NCBI GenBank assembly: GCA_900547125.1
Contig: URFU01000044.1
Coordinates: 1 to 15,772, forward strand
Source: an uncultured Collinsella sp.
GTDB taxonomy: Bacteria; Actinomycetota; Coriobacteriia; Coriobacteriales; Coriobacteriaceae
Reading direction: 5' to 3'
Length of the DNA stretch: 15,772 nucleotides
Shown here: in pieces, positions 1 to 6,905 of the stretch
Numbering within the stretch: position 1 is the first letter of the stretch
Layout: every line of letters begins with the position of its first letter
Position numbers and translations under genes: made by a program
Notes under the pieces: generated by a model
What the model was told of the DNA's origin: nothing
Databases searched by the model: none
The model's input: only the letters and a program-made list of their open reading frames with translations

Positions 1-153
1 GAGCGTGTGGGCCCAGGTGCCGCCGCAGCCGATGAAGAAGATGTTGGAATAGCCCTGCTCGCAGACCTTGTCCACGGCAGCCTCAATCTGAGGACGGAGA
101 GCGAGGGCATCGCTCACAACCTTCTCGTAACGAGGCTCATCGAAATTGAACAT
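1..153 (-). CDS. SIS-domain sugar-phosphate isomerase/deglycase, N-terminal part (cut by window edge)
   Basis: This is the first 51 codons of a minus-strand gene whose remainder lies beyond the left edge. The protein begins MFNFDEPRYEKVV and carries the motif IGCGGTWAHTL at residues 41-51. That is the first phosphosugar-binding loop of SIS (sugar isomerase) domains, preceded by the usual amphipathic helix. The start is supported by a GGAG sequence 7 nt upstream of the ATG. SIS proteins isomerise or deglycate phosphorylated sugars in the cytoplasm. The N-terminus resembles FrlB/FraB-type deglycases and GlmS-like isomerases, but 51 residues do not fix the substrate. A second SIS gene lies at 11633-12601. 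The family call is fairly safe; the function is open. Confidence 0.75.
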   Translation of the reverse strand, partial: MFNFDEPRYEKVVSDALALRPQIEAAVDKVCEQGYSNIFFIGCGGTWAHTL

Positions 154-200
154 CCCTTACTCCTAACTCACTTAGATGAACCCTTCATTCATCCCATAAC

Positions 201-231
201 GTTATAATACCTTATATAACTAACTATGCAA
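201..231 (-). promoter_or_regulatory. Putative promoter and operator for the left-edge SIS gene
   Basis: On the minus strand, TTGCAT (226-231) lies 16 bp before TATTAT (204-209), which fits a sigma-70-type promoter about 50 bp ahead of the start codon. The -10 sits inside an inverted repeat GTTATA-N8-TATAAC (201-220). Symmetric AT-rich sites of this kind are common for GntR/UTRA regulators of sugar-phosphate genes, so it may be an operator. This is pattern-based only. Confidence 0.4.
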
Positions 232-430
232 GTATTATTTTGATTCTGTTCTTTCATCAAGCCCCTTAAAACAACACTCGGCATTGTTGGACACAGCGTG
301 CAAGTTCATTGAACGATTCAATGTGCATCGTCTCTGGTTAAATGACGTCTTATGCAAATACCTTTAATCCGCTTGAGGCCGACGAATCTTTTGACTGCCC
401 GCAGAAGCTTTCCCGGAATTCCCTATGGAT

Positions 431-485
431 AGACGCCCCGGCAATCGCTTCGTTATCTGGCTTATTGCGCATTGCCGGGGCGTCT
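431..485. repeat. Perfect 15-bp inverted repeat with 25-nt loop
   Basis: The arms AGACGCCCCGGCAAT (431-445) and ATTGCCGGGGCGTCT (471-485) are exact complements separated by 25 nt. The GC-rich stem would be very stable as RNA or cruciform DNA. Neither side is followed by a T tract, so it does not look like an intrinsic terminator. Its role is unknown. Confidence 0.75.
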
Positions 486-691
486 GGGAGAAAGCACAAT
501 CTACCGCGTGGTCAACTAGCGTTTCATCGGAATCGACCGCATCCGCGCCAAATACTAAATCGAAATCGTTGAAACTCGTCCGATCATATGGCGGCAATTT
601 CTCGCCATAAAAATGCGCACGAAATAAGGGGCAGCTGTTTGCAACTTGCTTTATTCGTAAATGTTTTTACTGAAAAAACAATCACCAACCA

Positions 692-715
692 AACAGCACT
701 ATTAACAGCACTATT
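692..715. repeat. Tandem 12-bp direct repeat
   Basis: AACAGCACTATT occurs twice back to back (692-703 and 704-715) in an AT-rich stretch between the SIS and peptidase genes. Such tandem units arise by slippage or can be paired binding sites. Nothing here distinguishes the two. Confidence 0.7.
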
Positions 716-847
716 AATTGTTTGGCTCTTTGCTGTACAGCCATCTTTCGTATACGTCTCTCGTCTATCTCTCATCTCACGGTTGGAGACGAAAGGTGTG
801 CGGGAGTGGATAATTGGACGACATTTGGGCCTGCGACGGATTATTTC

Positions 848-867
848 GTCCGAAAATCCACGCTCAT
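848..867. repeat. Single GTCCGAAAATCCACGCTC repeat unit
   Basis: An 18-bp unit identical to the second module of the composite repeats at 7584-7707 and 8993-9109. Here it stands alone, without the hairpin module, about 135 bp ahead of the peptidase start. Confidence 0.7.
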
Positions 868-944
868 TTGGCGGGACACGCGGGGCCCATGCCAATCCGC
901 CGGCATCGTCTTCAGTTCGCTGCAGTGCCGCGGCCCCATATGGG

Positions 945-950
945 TATACT
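945..950 (+). promoter_or_regulatory. Possible -10 element for the M16C peptidase
   Basis: TATACT lies 52 bp before the start codon and matches the -10 consensus at five of six positions. No convincing -35 is seen at normal spacing. A TG dinucleotide lies just upstream, two bases away rather than the one of a true extended -10. Low certainty. Confidence 0.3.
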
Positions 951-1002
951 CTCGAGGATTCGACTCGATTCGCCCCTGCTGGGGCGTCAAAGGAGACTGC
1001 AT

Positions 1003-4000
1003 ATGCCCACCACCTCAACCGACCCGCGCGCTGCTGCTGCCGCGCTGCTGGTACCCGGCACTACCTGCCACGGCTTTGCCGTCGAGCGTTGCGAGACCGT
1101 GCCCGAGCTCGACTCGGACGCCTACGTGCTGCGCCACACCGCCTCGGGCGCTCGCCTGCTGTACCTGGCGTGCGACGACGAAAACAAGGCCTTTGCCATT
1201 GGCTTTAAGACGCCGCCGGCCGATTCCACCGGCGTGTTCCATATTCTTGAGCACTCGGTGCTGTGCGGATCGGCCAAGTTCCCCGTCAAGGAGCCATTCG
1301 TCGATCTGATCAAGAGCTCCATGCAGACGTTCCTCAACGCCATGACCTACCCCGACAAGACCATCTACCCCGTTGCCACCACCAACGAGCAGGATCTGTA
1401 CAACCTGATGGACGTGTACCTGGACGCGGTGTTCAACCCGGCCATCTATACCAAGCCCACCATTTTTGAGCAGGAGGGCTGGCACTACGAGCTGGACCTG
1501 CCGGAGGGCGCCGAAGGCGACGGCAGCGCCGCGAGCCTGCGCGAGGGCACGCTGCGCTATAACGGCGTGGTGTTCAACGAGATGAAGGGTGCGCTGTCCG
1601 ACCCCATGAGCGTGCTGGACGACGCCGTCAACGCCGCGCTCTATCCCGACACCGCCTATGCGCACGAGAGCGGCGGCGACCCGCGCGCGATTCCCATGCT
1701 CACCTACGAGCAGTTCCTGGACACGCACGCGCGCCACTACAATCCTTCCAACTCCTATATCACGCTCTACGGCGACCTGAACGTGGACCGCGCACTGGCC
1801 TTTTTGGACGAGCGCTATCTGTCGCAACCGAGTGCCGCGAGCCGCCGCATGGACGCTGCCGTCGCCGCCGGCGAGGACCCGTCCACGCTGGCACCCAATC
1901 CGCTGGGCGTGCAGGCGCCCGTGACCTGCGAGTATAAGCGCGTCGAGATGGCCACCACGCCCGAAAACGCCCTGGTGGGCCTGGGCCTCGTGCTGGGCAG
2001 CGCGCTCGACCGCAAGCGCACGATCGCCGCGGACATTCTGTTCGAGGCACTGCTGGGCTCCAACGAAGCGCCGGTTAAGAAGGCCATTCTGGCGGCGGGT
2101 CTGGGCGGCAACGTGGTGAGCTACACCGCGGCCGAGAGCCTGCAGCCCTACGAGCTCATCATGCTGCAAAACGCGCAGCCCGGCGTGGCGCGTGAGCTGT
2201 GCCGCGTGTTCCAGGACGCCTGCCGCGACCTGTGCGAGCACGGCGTTCCGCGCGAGCGCCTGGAAGCCATCATCAGCAGCAACGAATACGACCTGCGCCA
2301 GCGCGACTACGGTATCGCCGACGGCGTGGCCATTGCGTGCGACGCGCTGAGCACCTGGCTCTACGATGACGATGCCGCGACGCTGGCGCTCAAGTACGGC
2401 CCGGTGTACGAAGAGCTTCGTGGCGAGCTGGACGGCAGCTACTTTGAGGACCTGCTACGCGAGCTGGTGCTGCAGAACAATCACATGGCGCTGGTCGAGC
2501 TGGTGCCGGTTGACGCCGCCGAGGGTTCGGAGAGCGCCGAGGCCGCCGAGCTGGCAGCCAAGCGCGACGCCATGACCGATGCCGAGCTGGCCGACGTGGT
2601 CGAGCGCACGGCCGTGCTGCGTGCCGCGCAGGAGGCGGAAGACACACCCGAGGCCAAGGCCACGCTGCCACGCCTGCGCGTGTCCGACATTGGCGAGGCG
2701 CGCCCCGAGCCGCCGCTCGTTGTGGACACGACTGCGCCCATCCCCTGCCTGCGCCACGGCATCCCCACCAACCGCCTGGCCTACGCCATGCAGTATTTCG
2801 ACCTGAGCTGCATCGCGTTTGAAGACCTGCCCTACGTGACGCTGCTCTGCCGCCTGCTCAAACAGCTGCCCACGAGCGAGCACTCGGCCGAGGAGCTCGA
2901 CAACTTGCTCGCCGGCAAGCTGGGCTTTTTGAGCTTTACGACCGAGGTCATGACCCAGCCCGACGTGGACGGCGTGCGCCCCTACCTGCTGGTGAGCGCC
3001 GGCGCCCTGTCCGAGAAGATCGATGCGCTGGCGAGCCTGCCGCGCGAGGTGTGGTCGAGCACGCTTTTGCTCGACGCCGACGCCGACCGCGTGCGCGACG
3101 TGCTCACACAGATTCGCATTGGGCTTGAGCAGGGCTTTATCAACAACGGACACTCGGCGGCGCTCGGCCGCGCTATGAGCTACAGCTCGCCTTCAGCCGT
3201 GGTGCGCGAGCAGCTTTCGGGCGTGGACTTCTACCTGTTCCTGCGCGATCTGCTCGAGCACTTTGACGAACGACTGGACGGCCTGCGCGCCAAGCTTGCC
3301 GAGGTGGCTGGCCGCTTCTGTGTGGCCGTTGGCGGCAGGGCGAGCTTTTCCGGCTGCGATGAGGACTTTAACGCGTACTGGGATACCGCGGGCAACCTGG
3401 GGCTGGGCGCTGGCGACGGCGCCGATGCCGGCCGCGACGCTCTCGTGGTGCCGACGCCGCGCGACCGCCACGAGGCCTTTGTCATCCCCAGCGATATCTG
3501 CTTTGCGGCAAGCGCGTGCGACCCTCGTCGTCTGGGCATCGACGTGACGGGCGCCTGGGCGGTTGCTGCCAACGCGCTCTCCTACGACTACCTGTGGAAC
3601 GAGATCCGCGTTAAGGGCGGCGCGTACGGCTGCGGATTCCGCGCGGCCGGCGAGCGCCAGGCGGCGTTCTACACCTACCGCGACCCGGCAATCGACCCCT
3701 CGATTGAACGCGTGGCGCGCGCGGGCGAATGGCTCGGCAGCTTTGAGCCCGACGAGGCCGCCTTTGAGGGCTTTATCGTGAGCTGCGTGAGCGGCATGGA
3801 TGCGCCGGTGAAGCCGTACGCTCTCACCAAGCGCCGCAACACGACCTACCTGGCCGGGCTCGATCCGCATGCACGCGAGGAGCGCCGCGCCCAGATGCTC
3901 GCCGCCACGCCCGGTGAGCTGCGCTCGCTCGGCGCCGACGTAACGCGCATTGCAGCCGAGTCGCCCACCTGTGTCTTTGGCGGCCGCGACGTCATCGCCA

Positions 4001-4041
4001 AGAGCAATGACGGTTTTAACGTAGTCGACCTGCTGGGCTAA
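1003..4041 (+). CDS. M16C zinc metallopeptidase, PreP-like (insulinase family)
   Basis: A 1012-residue peptidase of the presequence-protease/M16C type, a clamshell zinc enzyme that degrades short unstructured peptides; the usual length is about 970-1000. Residues 80-84 are HILEH, the inverted HxxEH zinc motif. They are followed by the family signature around HSVLCGSAKFPVKEPF and SMQTFLNAMTYPDKT. E193 in FNEMKG is the likely third zinc ligand. The C-terminal half has the conserved NEIRVKGGAYG segment (about 866-876), which supplies Arg and Tyr for substrate binding. The ATG at 1003 follows AAAGGAGAC with a short spacer; the frame is open further upstream but without a ribosome binding site. 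No signal peptide is seen, so the enzyme is probably cytoplasmic. It is monocistronic and ends at a terminator. Confidence 0.93.
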   Translation: MPTTSTDPRAAAAALLVPGTTCHGFAVERCETVPELDSDAYVLRHTASGARLLYLACDDENKAFAIGFKTPPADSTGVFHILEHSVLCGSAKFPVKEPFVDLIKSSMQTFLNAMTYPDKTIYPVATTNEQDLYNLMDVYLDAVFNPAIYTKPTIFEQEGWHYELDLPEGAEGDGSAASLREGTLRYNGVVFNEMKGALSDPMSVLDDAVNAALYPDTAYAHESGGDPRAIPMLTYEQFLDTHARHYNPSNSYITLYGDLNVDRALAFLDERYLSQPSAASRRMDAAVAAGEDPSTLAPNPLGVQAPVTCEYKRVEMATTPENALVGLGLVLGSALDRKRTIAADILFEALLGSNEAPVKKAILAAGLGGNVVSYTAAESLQPYELIMLQNAQPGVARELCRVFQDACRDLCEHGVPRERLEAIISSNEYDLRQRDYGIADGVAIACDALSTWLYDDDAATLALKYGPVYEELRGELDGSYFEDLLRELVLQNNHMALVELVPVDAAEGSESAEAAELAAKRDAMTDAELADVVERTAVLRAAQEAEDTPEAKATLPRLRVSDIGEARPEPPLVVDTTAPIPCLRHGIPTNRLAYAMQYFDLSCIAFEDLPYVTLLCRLLKQLPTSEHSAEELDNLLAGKLGFLSFTTEVMTQPDVDGVRPYLLVSAGALSEKIDALASLPREVWSSTLLLDADADRVRDVLTQIRIGLEQGFINNGHSAALGRAMSYSSPSAVVREQLSGVDFYLFLRDLLEHFDERLDGLRAKLAEVAGRFCVAVGGRASFSGCDEDFNAYWDTAGNLGLGAGDGADAGRDALVVPTPRDRHEAFVIPSDICFAASACDPRRLGIDVTGAWAVAANALSYDYLWNEIRVKGGAYGCGFRAAGERQAAFYTYRDPAIDPSIERVARAGEWLGSFEPDEAAFEGFIVSCVSGMDAPVKPYALTKRRNTTYLAGLDPHAREERRAQMLAATPGELRSLGADVTRIAAESPTCVFGGRDVIAKSNDGFNVVDLLG

Positions 4042-4047
4042 CCACAA

Positions 4048-4091
4048 AGGTAGATTTTTGGGGCATGCCTAAAATCTATCTTTTCTTTTTT
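4048..4091 (+). terminator. Rho-independent terminator of the M16C gene
   Basis: An 11-bp stem, AGGTAGATTTT with AAAATCTATCT (one G-T pair), and a 12-nt loop are followed by TTTTCTTTTTT, starting 6 nt after the stop codon. The left arm and loop resemble, in reverse, a sequence at 10165-10200, so this may be a member of a terminator-like repeat family. Confidence 0.8.
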
Positions 4092-4133
4092 CCGCCGCTT
4101 GGGCGGGCCAGCTCAGCCCGTCCCACCAGTTTC

Positions 4134-4190
4134 GTCTCGATCTGTAACATCTAGGCGGCAATATCGGCTCCAGATGTTACAGATCAAGAC
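4134..4190. repeat. GTCTCGATCTGTAACA hairpin, unit 1
   Basis: A 19-bp inverted repeat (4134-4152 with 4172-4190, one mismatch) with a 19-nt loop. The stem tip reads GATCTGTAACATCT. It has no U tract on either side. It forms a pair with unit 2 at 4215-4271: arms nearly identical, loops unrelated. Confidence 0.8.
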
Positions 4191-4214
4191 GTTTCCGAAT
4201 GGCGCCGGCTCTCT

Positions 4215-4271
4215 GTCTCGATCTGTAACAGTTAGGCCCATTTTTGCCGAGTTACTGTTACAGATCGAGAC
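4215..4271. repeat. GTCTCGATCTGTAACA hairpin, unit 2
   Basis: A perfect 18-bp inverted repeat (4215-4232 with 4254-4271) and a 21-nt loop. The outer 16 bp of the arms match unit 1, while the loop sequence does not. This is the pattern of REP-like or palindromic repeat elements placed in tandem. Confidence 0.8.
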
Positions 4272-4300
4272 AAACCGCCGCAGACACCCGCCCTTCAGCA

Positions 4301-4341
4301 AAAACCACCACGAAGGGGACAGGCACCTTCGTGGTGGTTTT
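4301..4341 (-). terminator. Perfect 16-bp hairpin with GGACAGGCA loop, likely terminator of the zinc-ribbon gene
   Basis: The arms AAAACCACCACGAAGG and CCTTCGTGGTGGTTTT pair perfectly around a 9-nt loop, 11 nt beyond the stop codon of the minus-strand gene. Read on the minus strand the stem ends in TTTTT, so it should terminate that transcript. A near-copy with the same loop lies at 6097-6133, and related hairpins follow at 6836 and 6906, so it also belongs to a repeat family. Confidence 0.75.
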
Positions 4342-4352
4342 CGGGCGAGCTG

Positions 4353-6008
4353 CTACTTGATGAACGGGTTCAGCCTGGCTGCCAGCGGATCGAGCTTGTA
4401 CATGGTTGCAAAGCACTCACGACCATAATCGGACTCATTGCTCCAGCTACCCTGGTCGACGTCGTACTCTGCATCCAGACGAATCCACTCCTCCGGCTTG
4501 TTCTTCTCGTGCTTGCTGCAGAAGTAGCGCTGGTACTCGACCTCGTGCTCAAACTCAAACTCGGCATCCGAACCGTGGCCGGCATACTCGTCGACCGACG
4601 TCAGGTTGCCGTGCTCGTCGTAATAGAACTCCGCATAGCCGCCGCGCTCGGAATCGATCCTGTCGAGCTTTCCGTCGCTGTACGAATAGTCCACCGCGGC
4701 ATACGAGTTCAGCGAGCCGTAATCGTTGCCGTGCGAGTCATATGCCACAGGCGAGATACGCGAAATGTTGCCGTCCTTGTCATACTCGTAGCCCGCGGTA
4801 ATCGTCCACGTAGTTCCCACCGTGTCGCCCTGGCAATCCAGCGTAAAGGACGCCACGCGATCCTTGTCGTATCCGTACGAATACACGACCGTCCGAGGAT
4901 TGGCCGGGCTGGTATCCGTGTTGGTCACCATGTTGCCGTCCTGGTAGACATACGTGCTCGCGCTCTCGCCGTAACCCGCATGGGTCGTCTTGTTGATCAG
5001 GTTTCCGTCCGCGTCGTAGGTAAACGTCGTGGTGCTCGACGAATCGCTAATGTCGGCATCGCAGTCGATGCGCGTGACGTTACCGTCGGCGTCGTACGTA
5101 AACGTGCTGACGTTCTCGTAACCGCCTGCCAGGTCTTCCTCAATCTCAGAGATACGATGCGTCTCGTCATGCTCAACGCTGTAGCTTACGCCGCCGCCTT
5201 GCTTGACGGCAGACGTGAAGCCCGTGACGTAACCGTTCTCGTCACGCTCGATCTCGTAGATATCGCCGTACTGGTCCGATTTATCGGTGCCTTCATAGGA
5301 CACCGGCAGCCACAGCTCGTCAAGCTGTGTGTCCTTAATGCCGCTAACCTTCGTATTCTGCGGCAGTGCCAACGTGGCGAGCTTCTTTTTGCCCGAAAGA
5401 TCGACGCTTTTGAGCTCCCCGGCATTTGAAAGGTCGAGCTTCTCGATGTTGTCGCAACCGTCCAGGTTAACGACGGTGACGTTGCTCGCCGAGTTAAGCT
5501 CGACGGTCTTAAGGTCGCCGCAACCCGAAAGGTCCAGGTTGACGAGTTTGTCGTCGCCGGACTCCACTGTAACGATATTGGAGAATGTCTTGCCCAGGCC
5601 CTGCGTCGACGTGATGCCGTCCAGCTCGACCGACGTCACCGCCTTGGCCTCGTCGTGTGAGATGCGCCCGTCACCGTTAGTGTCGTACTTGGTCGAGACA
5701 AGCGCACGCATGCCGCTATCCGGGAAGGTTTTCTCGTCGATGGGCGTGGTCGCGATCTGCGTAAAGTAGAACAGCGCACCACCGCCGATGCCCGCCGCCA
5801 CGACAAGTGCCGCGGCGAGAGCGATGAGGGGCTTCTTGGAACGCTTGCGTCGCGCGGGCTGCTGCACGGGCACGTATTGCCCAGGAGCGGGCGCAGCAGG
5901 CTGGGGTTGCTGCGTGGCCGCGACCTGGTCGGGTGCTACGGGCGCGCCGCAGACGGGGCAAAAGAGGGCGTCGTCGACAAGCGGCGTGCCACACGAGCGA
6001 CAAAACAT
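4353..6008 (-). CDS. Membrane protein: zinc ribbon, one TM, EF-hand-like loop, leucine-rich-like and YD/RHS-like repeats
   Basis: The predicted protein has 551 residues. C3, C6, C17 and C20 form a zinc ribbon (MFCRSCGTPL...FCPVCGAP). A Pro/Gln-rich linker leads to a basic RRKRSKK and one hydrophobic helix (about 61-83). The C-terminal part should therefore face outward, with the zinc ribbon in the cytoplasm. Next come an EF-hand/dockerin-like loop DTNGDGRISHDE (109-120), leucine-rich-like strands with VNLDLSGC and EKLDLSN (155-215), and YD-like repeats such as TFTYDADGN from about 250 to 500. The ATG at 6008 has AAAGGAG 7 nt upstream and places the first cysteine at residue 3. Proteins with an N-terminal zinc ribbon and TM are common in Gram-positive gut bacteria; this combination looks like a surface protein of unknown function. 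There is no sortase motif and no toxin domain after the YD repeats. Confidence 0.85.
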   Translation of the reverse strand: MFCRSCGTPLVDDALFCPVCGAPVAPDQVAATQQPQPAAPAPGQYVPVQQPARRKRSKKPLIALAAALVVAAGIGGGALFYFTQIATTPIDEKTFPDSGMRALVSTKYDTNGDGRISHDEAKAVTSVELDGITSTQGLGKTFSNIVTVESGDDKLVNLDLSGCGDLKTVELNSASNVTVVNLDGCDNIEKLDLSNAGELKSVDLSGKKKLATLALPQNTKVSGIKDTQLDELWLPVSYEGTDKSDQYGDIYEIERDENGYVTGFTSAVKQGGGVSYSVEHDETHRISEIEEDLAGGYENVSTFTYDADGNVTRIDCDADISDSSSTTTFTYDADGNLINKTTHAGYGESASTYVYQDGNMVTNTDTSPANPRTVVYSYGYDKDRVASFTLDCQGDTVGTTWTITAGYEYDKDGNISRISPVAYDSHGNDYGSLNSYAAVDYSYSDGKLDRIDSERGGYAEFYYDEHGNLTSVDEYAGHGSDAEFEFEHEVEYQRYFCSKHEKNKPEEWIRLDAEYDVDQGSWSNESDYGRECFATMYKLDPLAARLNPFIK

Positions 6009-6066
6009 GGCGGGCTCCTTTCGGTTCATTCCTTCCACCATGAAGGTAAACCCAAAAATGCAGCCC

Positions 6067-6080
6067 TTGTTGCGCAACAA
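6067..6080. promoter_or_regulatory. Perfect 14-bp palindrome upstream of the zinc-ribbon gene
   Basis: TTGTTGCGCAACAA is an exact palindrome 59 bp ahead of the minus-strand start at 6008, a plausible distance for an operator. It could equally be a chance palindrome; no second copy was seen. Confidence 0.35.
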
Positions 6081-6096
6081 AGCCAAGCGGGAGCCA

Positions 6097-6133
6097 AACC
6101 ACCACAAAGGGGACAGGCACCTTAGTGGTGGTT
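6097..6133. repeat. Hairpin repeat with GGACAGGCA loop, second copy
   Basis: The arms AACCACCACAAAGG (6097-6110) and CCTTAGTGGTGGTT (6120-6133) pair with one mismatch around exactly the same 9-nt loop as the hairpin at 4301-4341. The two copies bracket the zinc-ribbon gene. Here there is no T tract and it lies on the promoter side, so it is not a terminator for a known gene. Confidence 0.75.
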
Positions 6134-6167
6134 CGAACACTTGTTCTATACGTACACATGTTCTATA
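6134..6167. promoter_or_regulatory. Tandem 17-bp sites resembling LexA boxes, upstream of hicA
   Basis: CGAACACTTGTTCTATA (6134-6150) is followed immediately by CGTACACATGTTCTATA (6151-6167), with 15 of 17 positions identical. The first contains CGAAC-N4-GTTC, close to the actinobacterial/Gram-positive SOS box CGAAC-N4-GTTCG. The pair lies 10 bp upstream of the hicA -35 and also in the region upstream of the divergent zinc-ribbon gene. LexA binding is inferred from the half-sites only. Confidence 0.45.
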
Positions 6168-6177
6168 GTAGGGGTGC

Positions 6178-6215
6178 TTGCATCGGACTTAAATTGCAAC
6201 TAAGATATAGTTGCA
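6178..6215 (+). promoter_or_regulatory. hicAB promoter with overlapping palindromic operator
   Basis: TTGCAT (6178-6183), a 17-bp spacer and TAAGAT (6201-6206) make a sigma-70-type promoter 23 bp before the hicA start. An 8-bp perfect inverted repeat TGCAACTA-N5-TAGTTGCA (6195-6215) covers the -10. HicB antitoxins are known to repress their own operons through such inverted repeats, so this is a good operator candidate. Confidence 0.6.
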
Positions 6216-6229
6216 GAATGTGAGGCGGG

Positions 6230-6493
6230 ATGACTCGGACCGATAAACTCATCGCCCAACTGTTTAGCTGCCCTTCGACGTATCGTTATGCGGATTTTTT
6301 AAAAGTCATGGCTTCGTATGGCTTTGAAATGGACAGCAAAGGCAAGACATCCGGATCGCGCGTTCGCTTCTACAGGCCATCAGATGGCAGGATGTTCGTA
6401 ATGCACGCACCTCATCCATCTGACGAATTGGCAGCGGGGACCATTCGAAACATCGTTCGCTTTCTGCAAGATGTCGGAGGTAGTCATGAGTAA
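6230..6493 (+). CDS. hicA: HicA-family toxin (mRNA interferase)
   Basis: An 87-residue protein of the HicA/YcfA family, small double-stranded-RNA-binding-like toxins that cleave mRNA. The visible family features are an N-terminal helix, the GSRVRFYR strand (42-49), and the HAPHPSDELAAGTIRNIVRFL segment (59-79), typical of the HicA subgroup with a HxPHP motif. The classical GSH catalytic motif reads GSR here, as I recall for related subgroup members, so the catalytic histidine may be H59 or H62 instead. The ATG at 6230 has GAGG 4 nt upstream. The stop overlaps the start of hicB, which fits the toxin-first order of hicAB operons. Base composition is less GC-rich than the neighbours, consistent with acquisition. 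Confidence 0.85.
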   Translation: MTRTDKLIAQLFSCPSTYRYADFLKVMASYGFEMDSKGKTSGSRVRFYRPSDGRMFVMHAPHPSDELAAGTIRNIVRFLQDVGGSHE

Positions 6494-6815
6494 CGTTTTG
6501 GCATACAAGGGTTATTTCGCCCCAGTCGAGTTCGATGCCGAACAGCATGTGCTAACAGGTATGGTCACCGGCATTAGGGACGCAATCGTATTTGAAGGCT
6601 CCACAGCTGAAGAGGTGGAGCAATGCTTCCACGACGCCGTCGACGATTACCTTGAGTTTTGCGCCGAGAAAGGCAAGGAACCCGAGCGGGCTTTTAAGGG
6701 CTCGTTCAACGTAAGAACGGGCTCTGAGCTCCACAAGCAAGCGGCGCTGGCAGCGGCAAAGAAGGGTGAGTCACTCAATAAGTTTGTGACTGAAGCAATC
6801 GCTGCGGCGTTATAG
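6486..6815 (+). CDS. hicB: HicB-family antitoxin
   Basis: A 109-residue antitoxin. Residues 1-75 (YKGYFAPVEFD...GIRDAIVFEGSTAEEVEQCFHDAVDDYLEFCAEKGKEP, here abbreviated) form the degenerate RNase H-like HicB fold that occludes the toxin. Residues 76-109 (TGSELHKQAAL...LNKFVTEAIAAAL) look like a ribbon-helix-helix DNA-binding domain that would recognise the palindrome at 6195-6215. I chose ATG 6486 because GGAGG ends 5 nt before it; an in-frame ATG at 6471 lacks a site. The 8-nt overlap with hicA implies translational coupling. The family call is firm. Confidence 0.88.
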   Translation: MSNVLAYKGYFAPVEFDAEQHVLTGMVTGIRDAIVFEGSTAEEVEQCFHDAVDDYLEFCAEKGKEPERAFKGSFNVRTGSELHKQAALAAAKKGESLNKFVTEAIAAAL

Positions 6816-6835
6816 CATTAACGCATAGGCCAAAC

Positions 6836-6878
6836 AACCACAAAGGGCGCGGTTCACAGGCATATTTGCGGTGGCTTT
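6836..6878. repeat. Degenerate hairpin of the CCACAAAGG...ACAGGCA family
   Basis: AACCACAAAGG, then ACAGGCA, then TTTGCGGTGG resemble the hairpins at 4301 and 6097 with decayed pairing. It sits just after hicB and may once have been a functional copy of the same element. Confidence 0.4.
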
Positions 6879-6905
6879 ACTGCCCATATCGCGTTTGCCC
6901 AGATA

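Larger units (their letters stand above)
154..1002. other. Long intergenic region with repeats, no convincing gene
   Basis: About 850 bp separate the left SIS gene from the M16C peptidase. Open frames here lack a good start with a ribosome binding site. The region holds the SIS promoter, a perfect 15-bp inverted repeat (431-485), a tandem 12-bp duplication of AACAGCACTATT (692-715), and one copy of the GTCCGAAAATCCACGCTC repeat (848-865). A minus-strand frame ending at 364 and reaching up to about 666 reads in a protein-like way over ...HFYGEKLPPYDRTSFNDF... but has only a TTG start and no Shine-Dalgarno. It may be the remnant of a lost gene. Confidence 0.5.

Noticed and set aside
1015..2241. 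Long minus-strand open frame opposite the M16C peptidase
   Set aside because: It is an antisense shadow of a high-GC gene: low-complexity His/Gln/Val-rich translation, no ribosome binding site, while the plus frame has a complete peptidase.
4509..5429. Plus-strand open frame opposite the zinc-ribbon/YD gene
   Set aside because: Val/Arg-rich shadow caused by the codon bias of the minus-strand gene.
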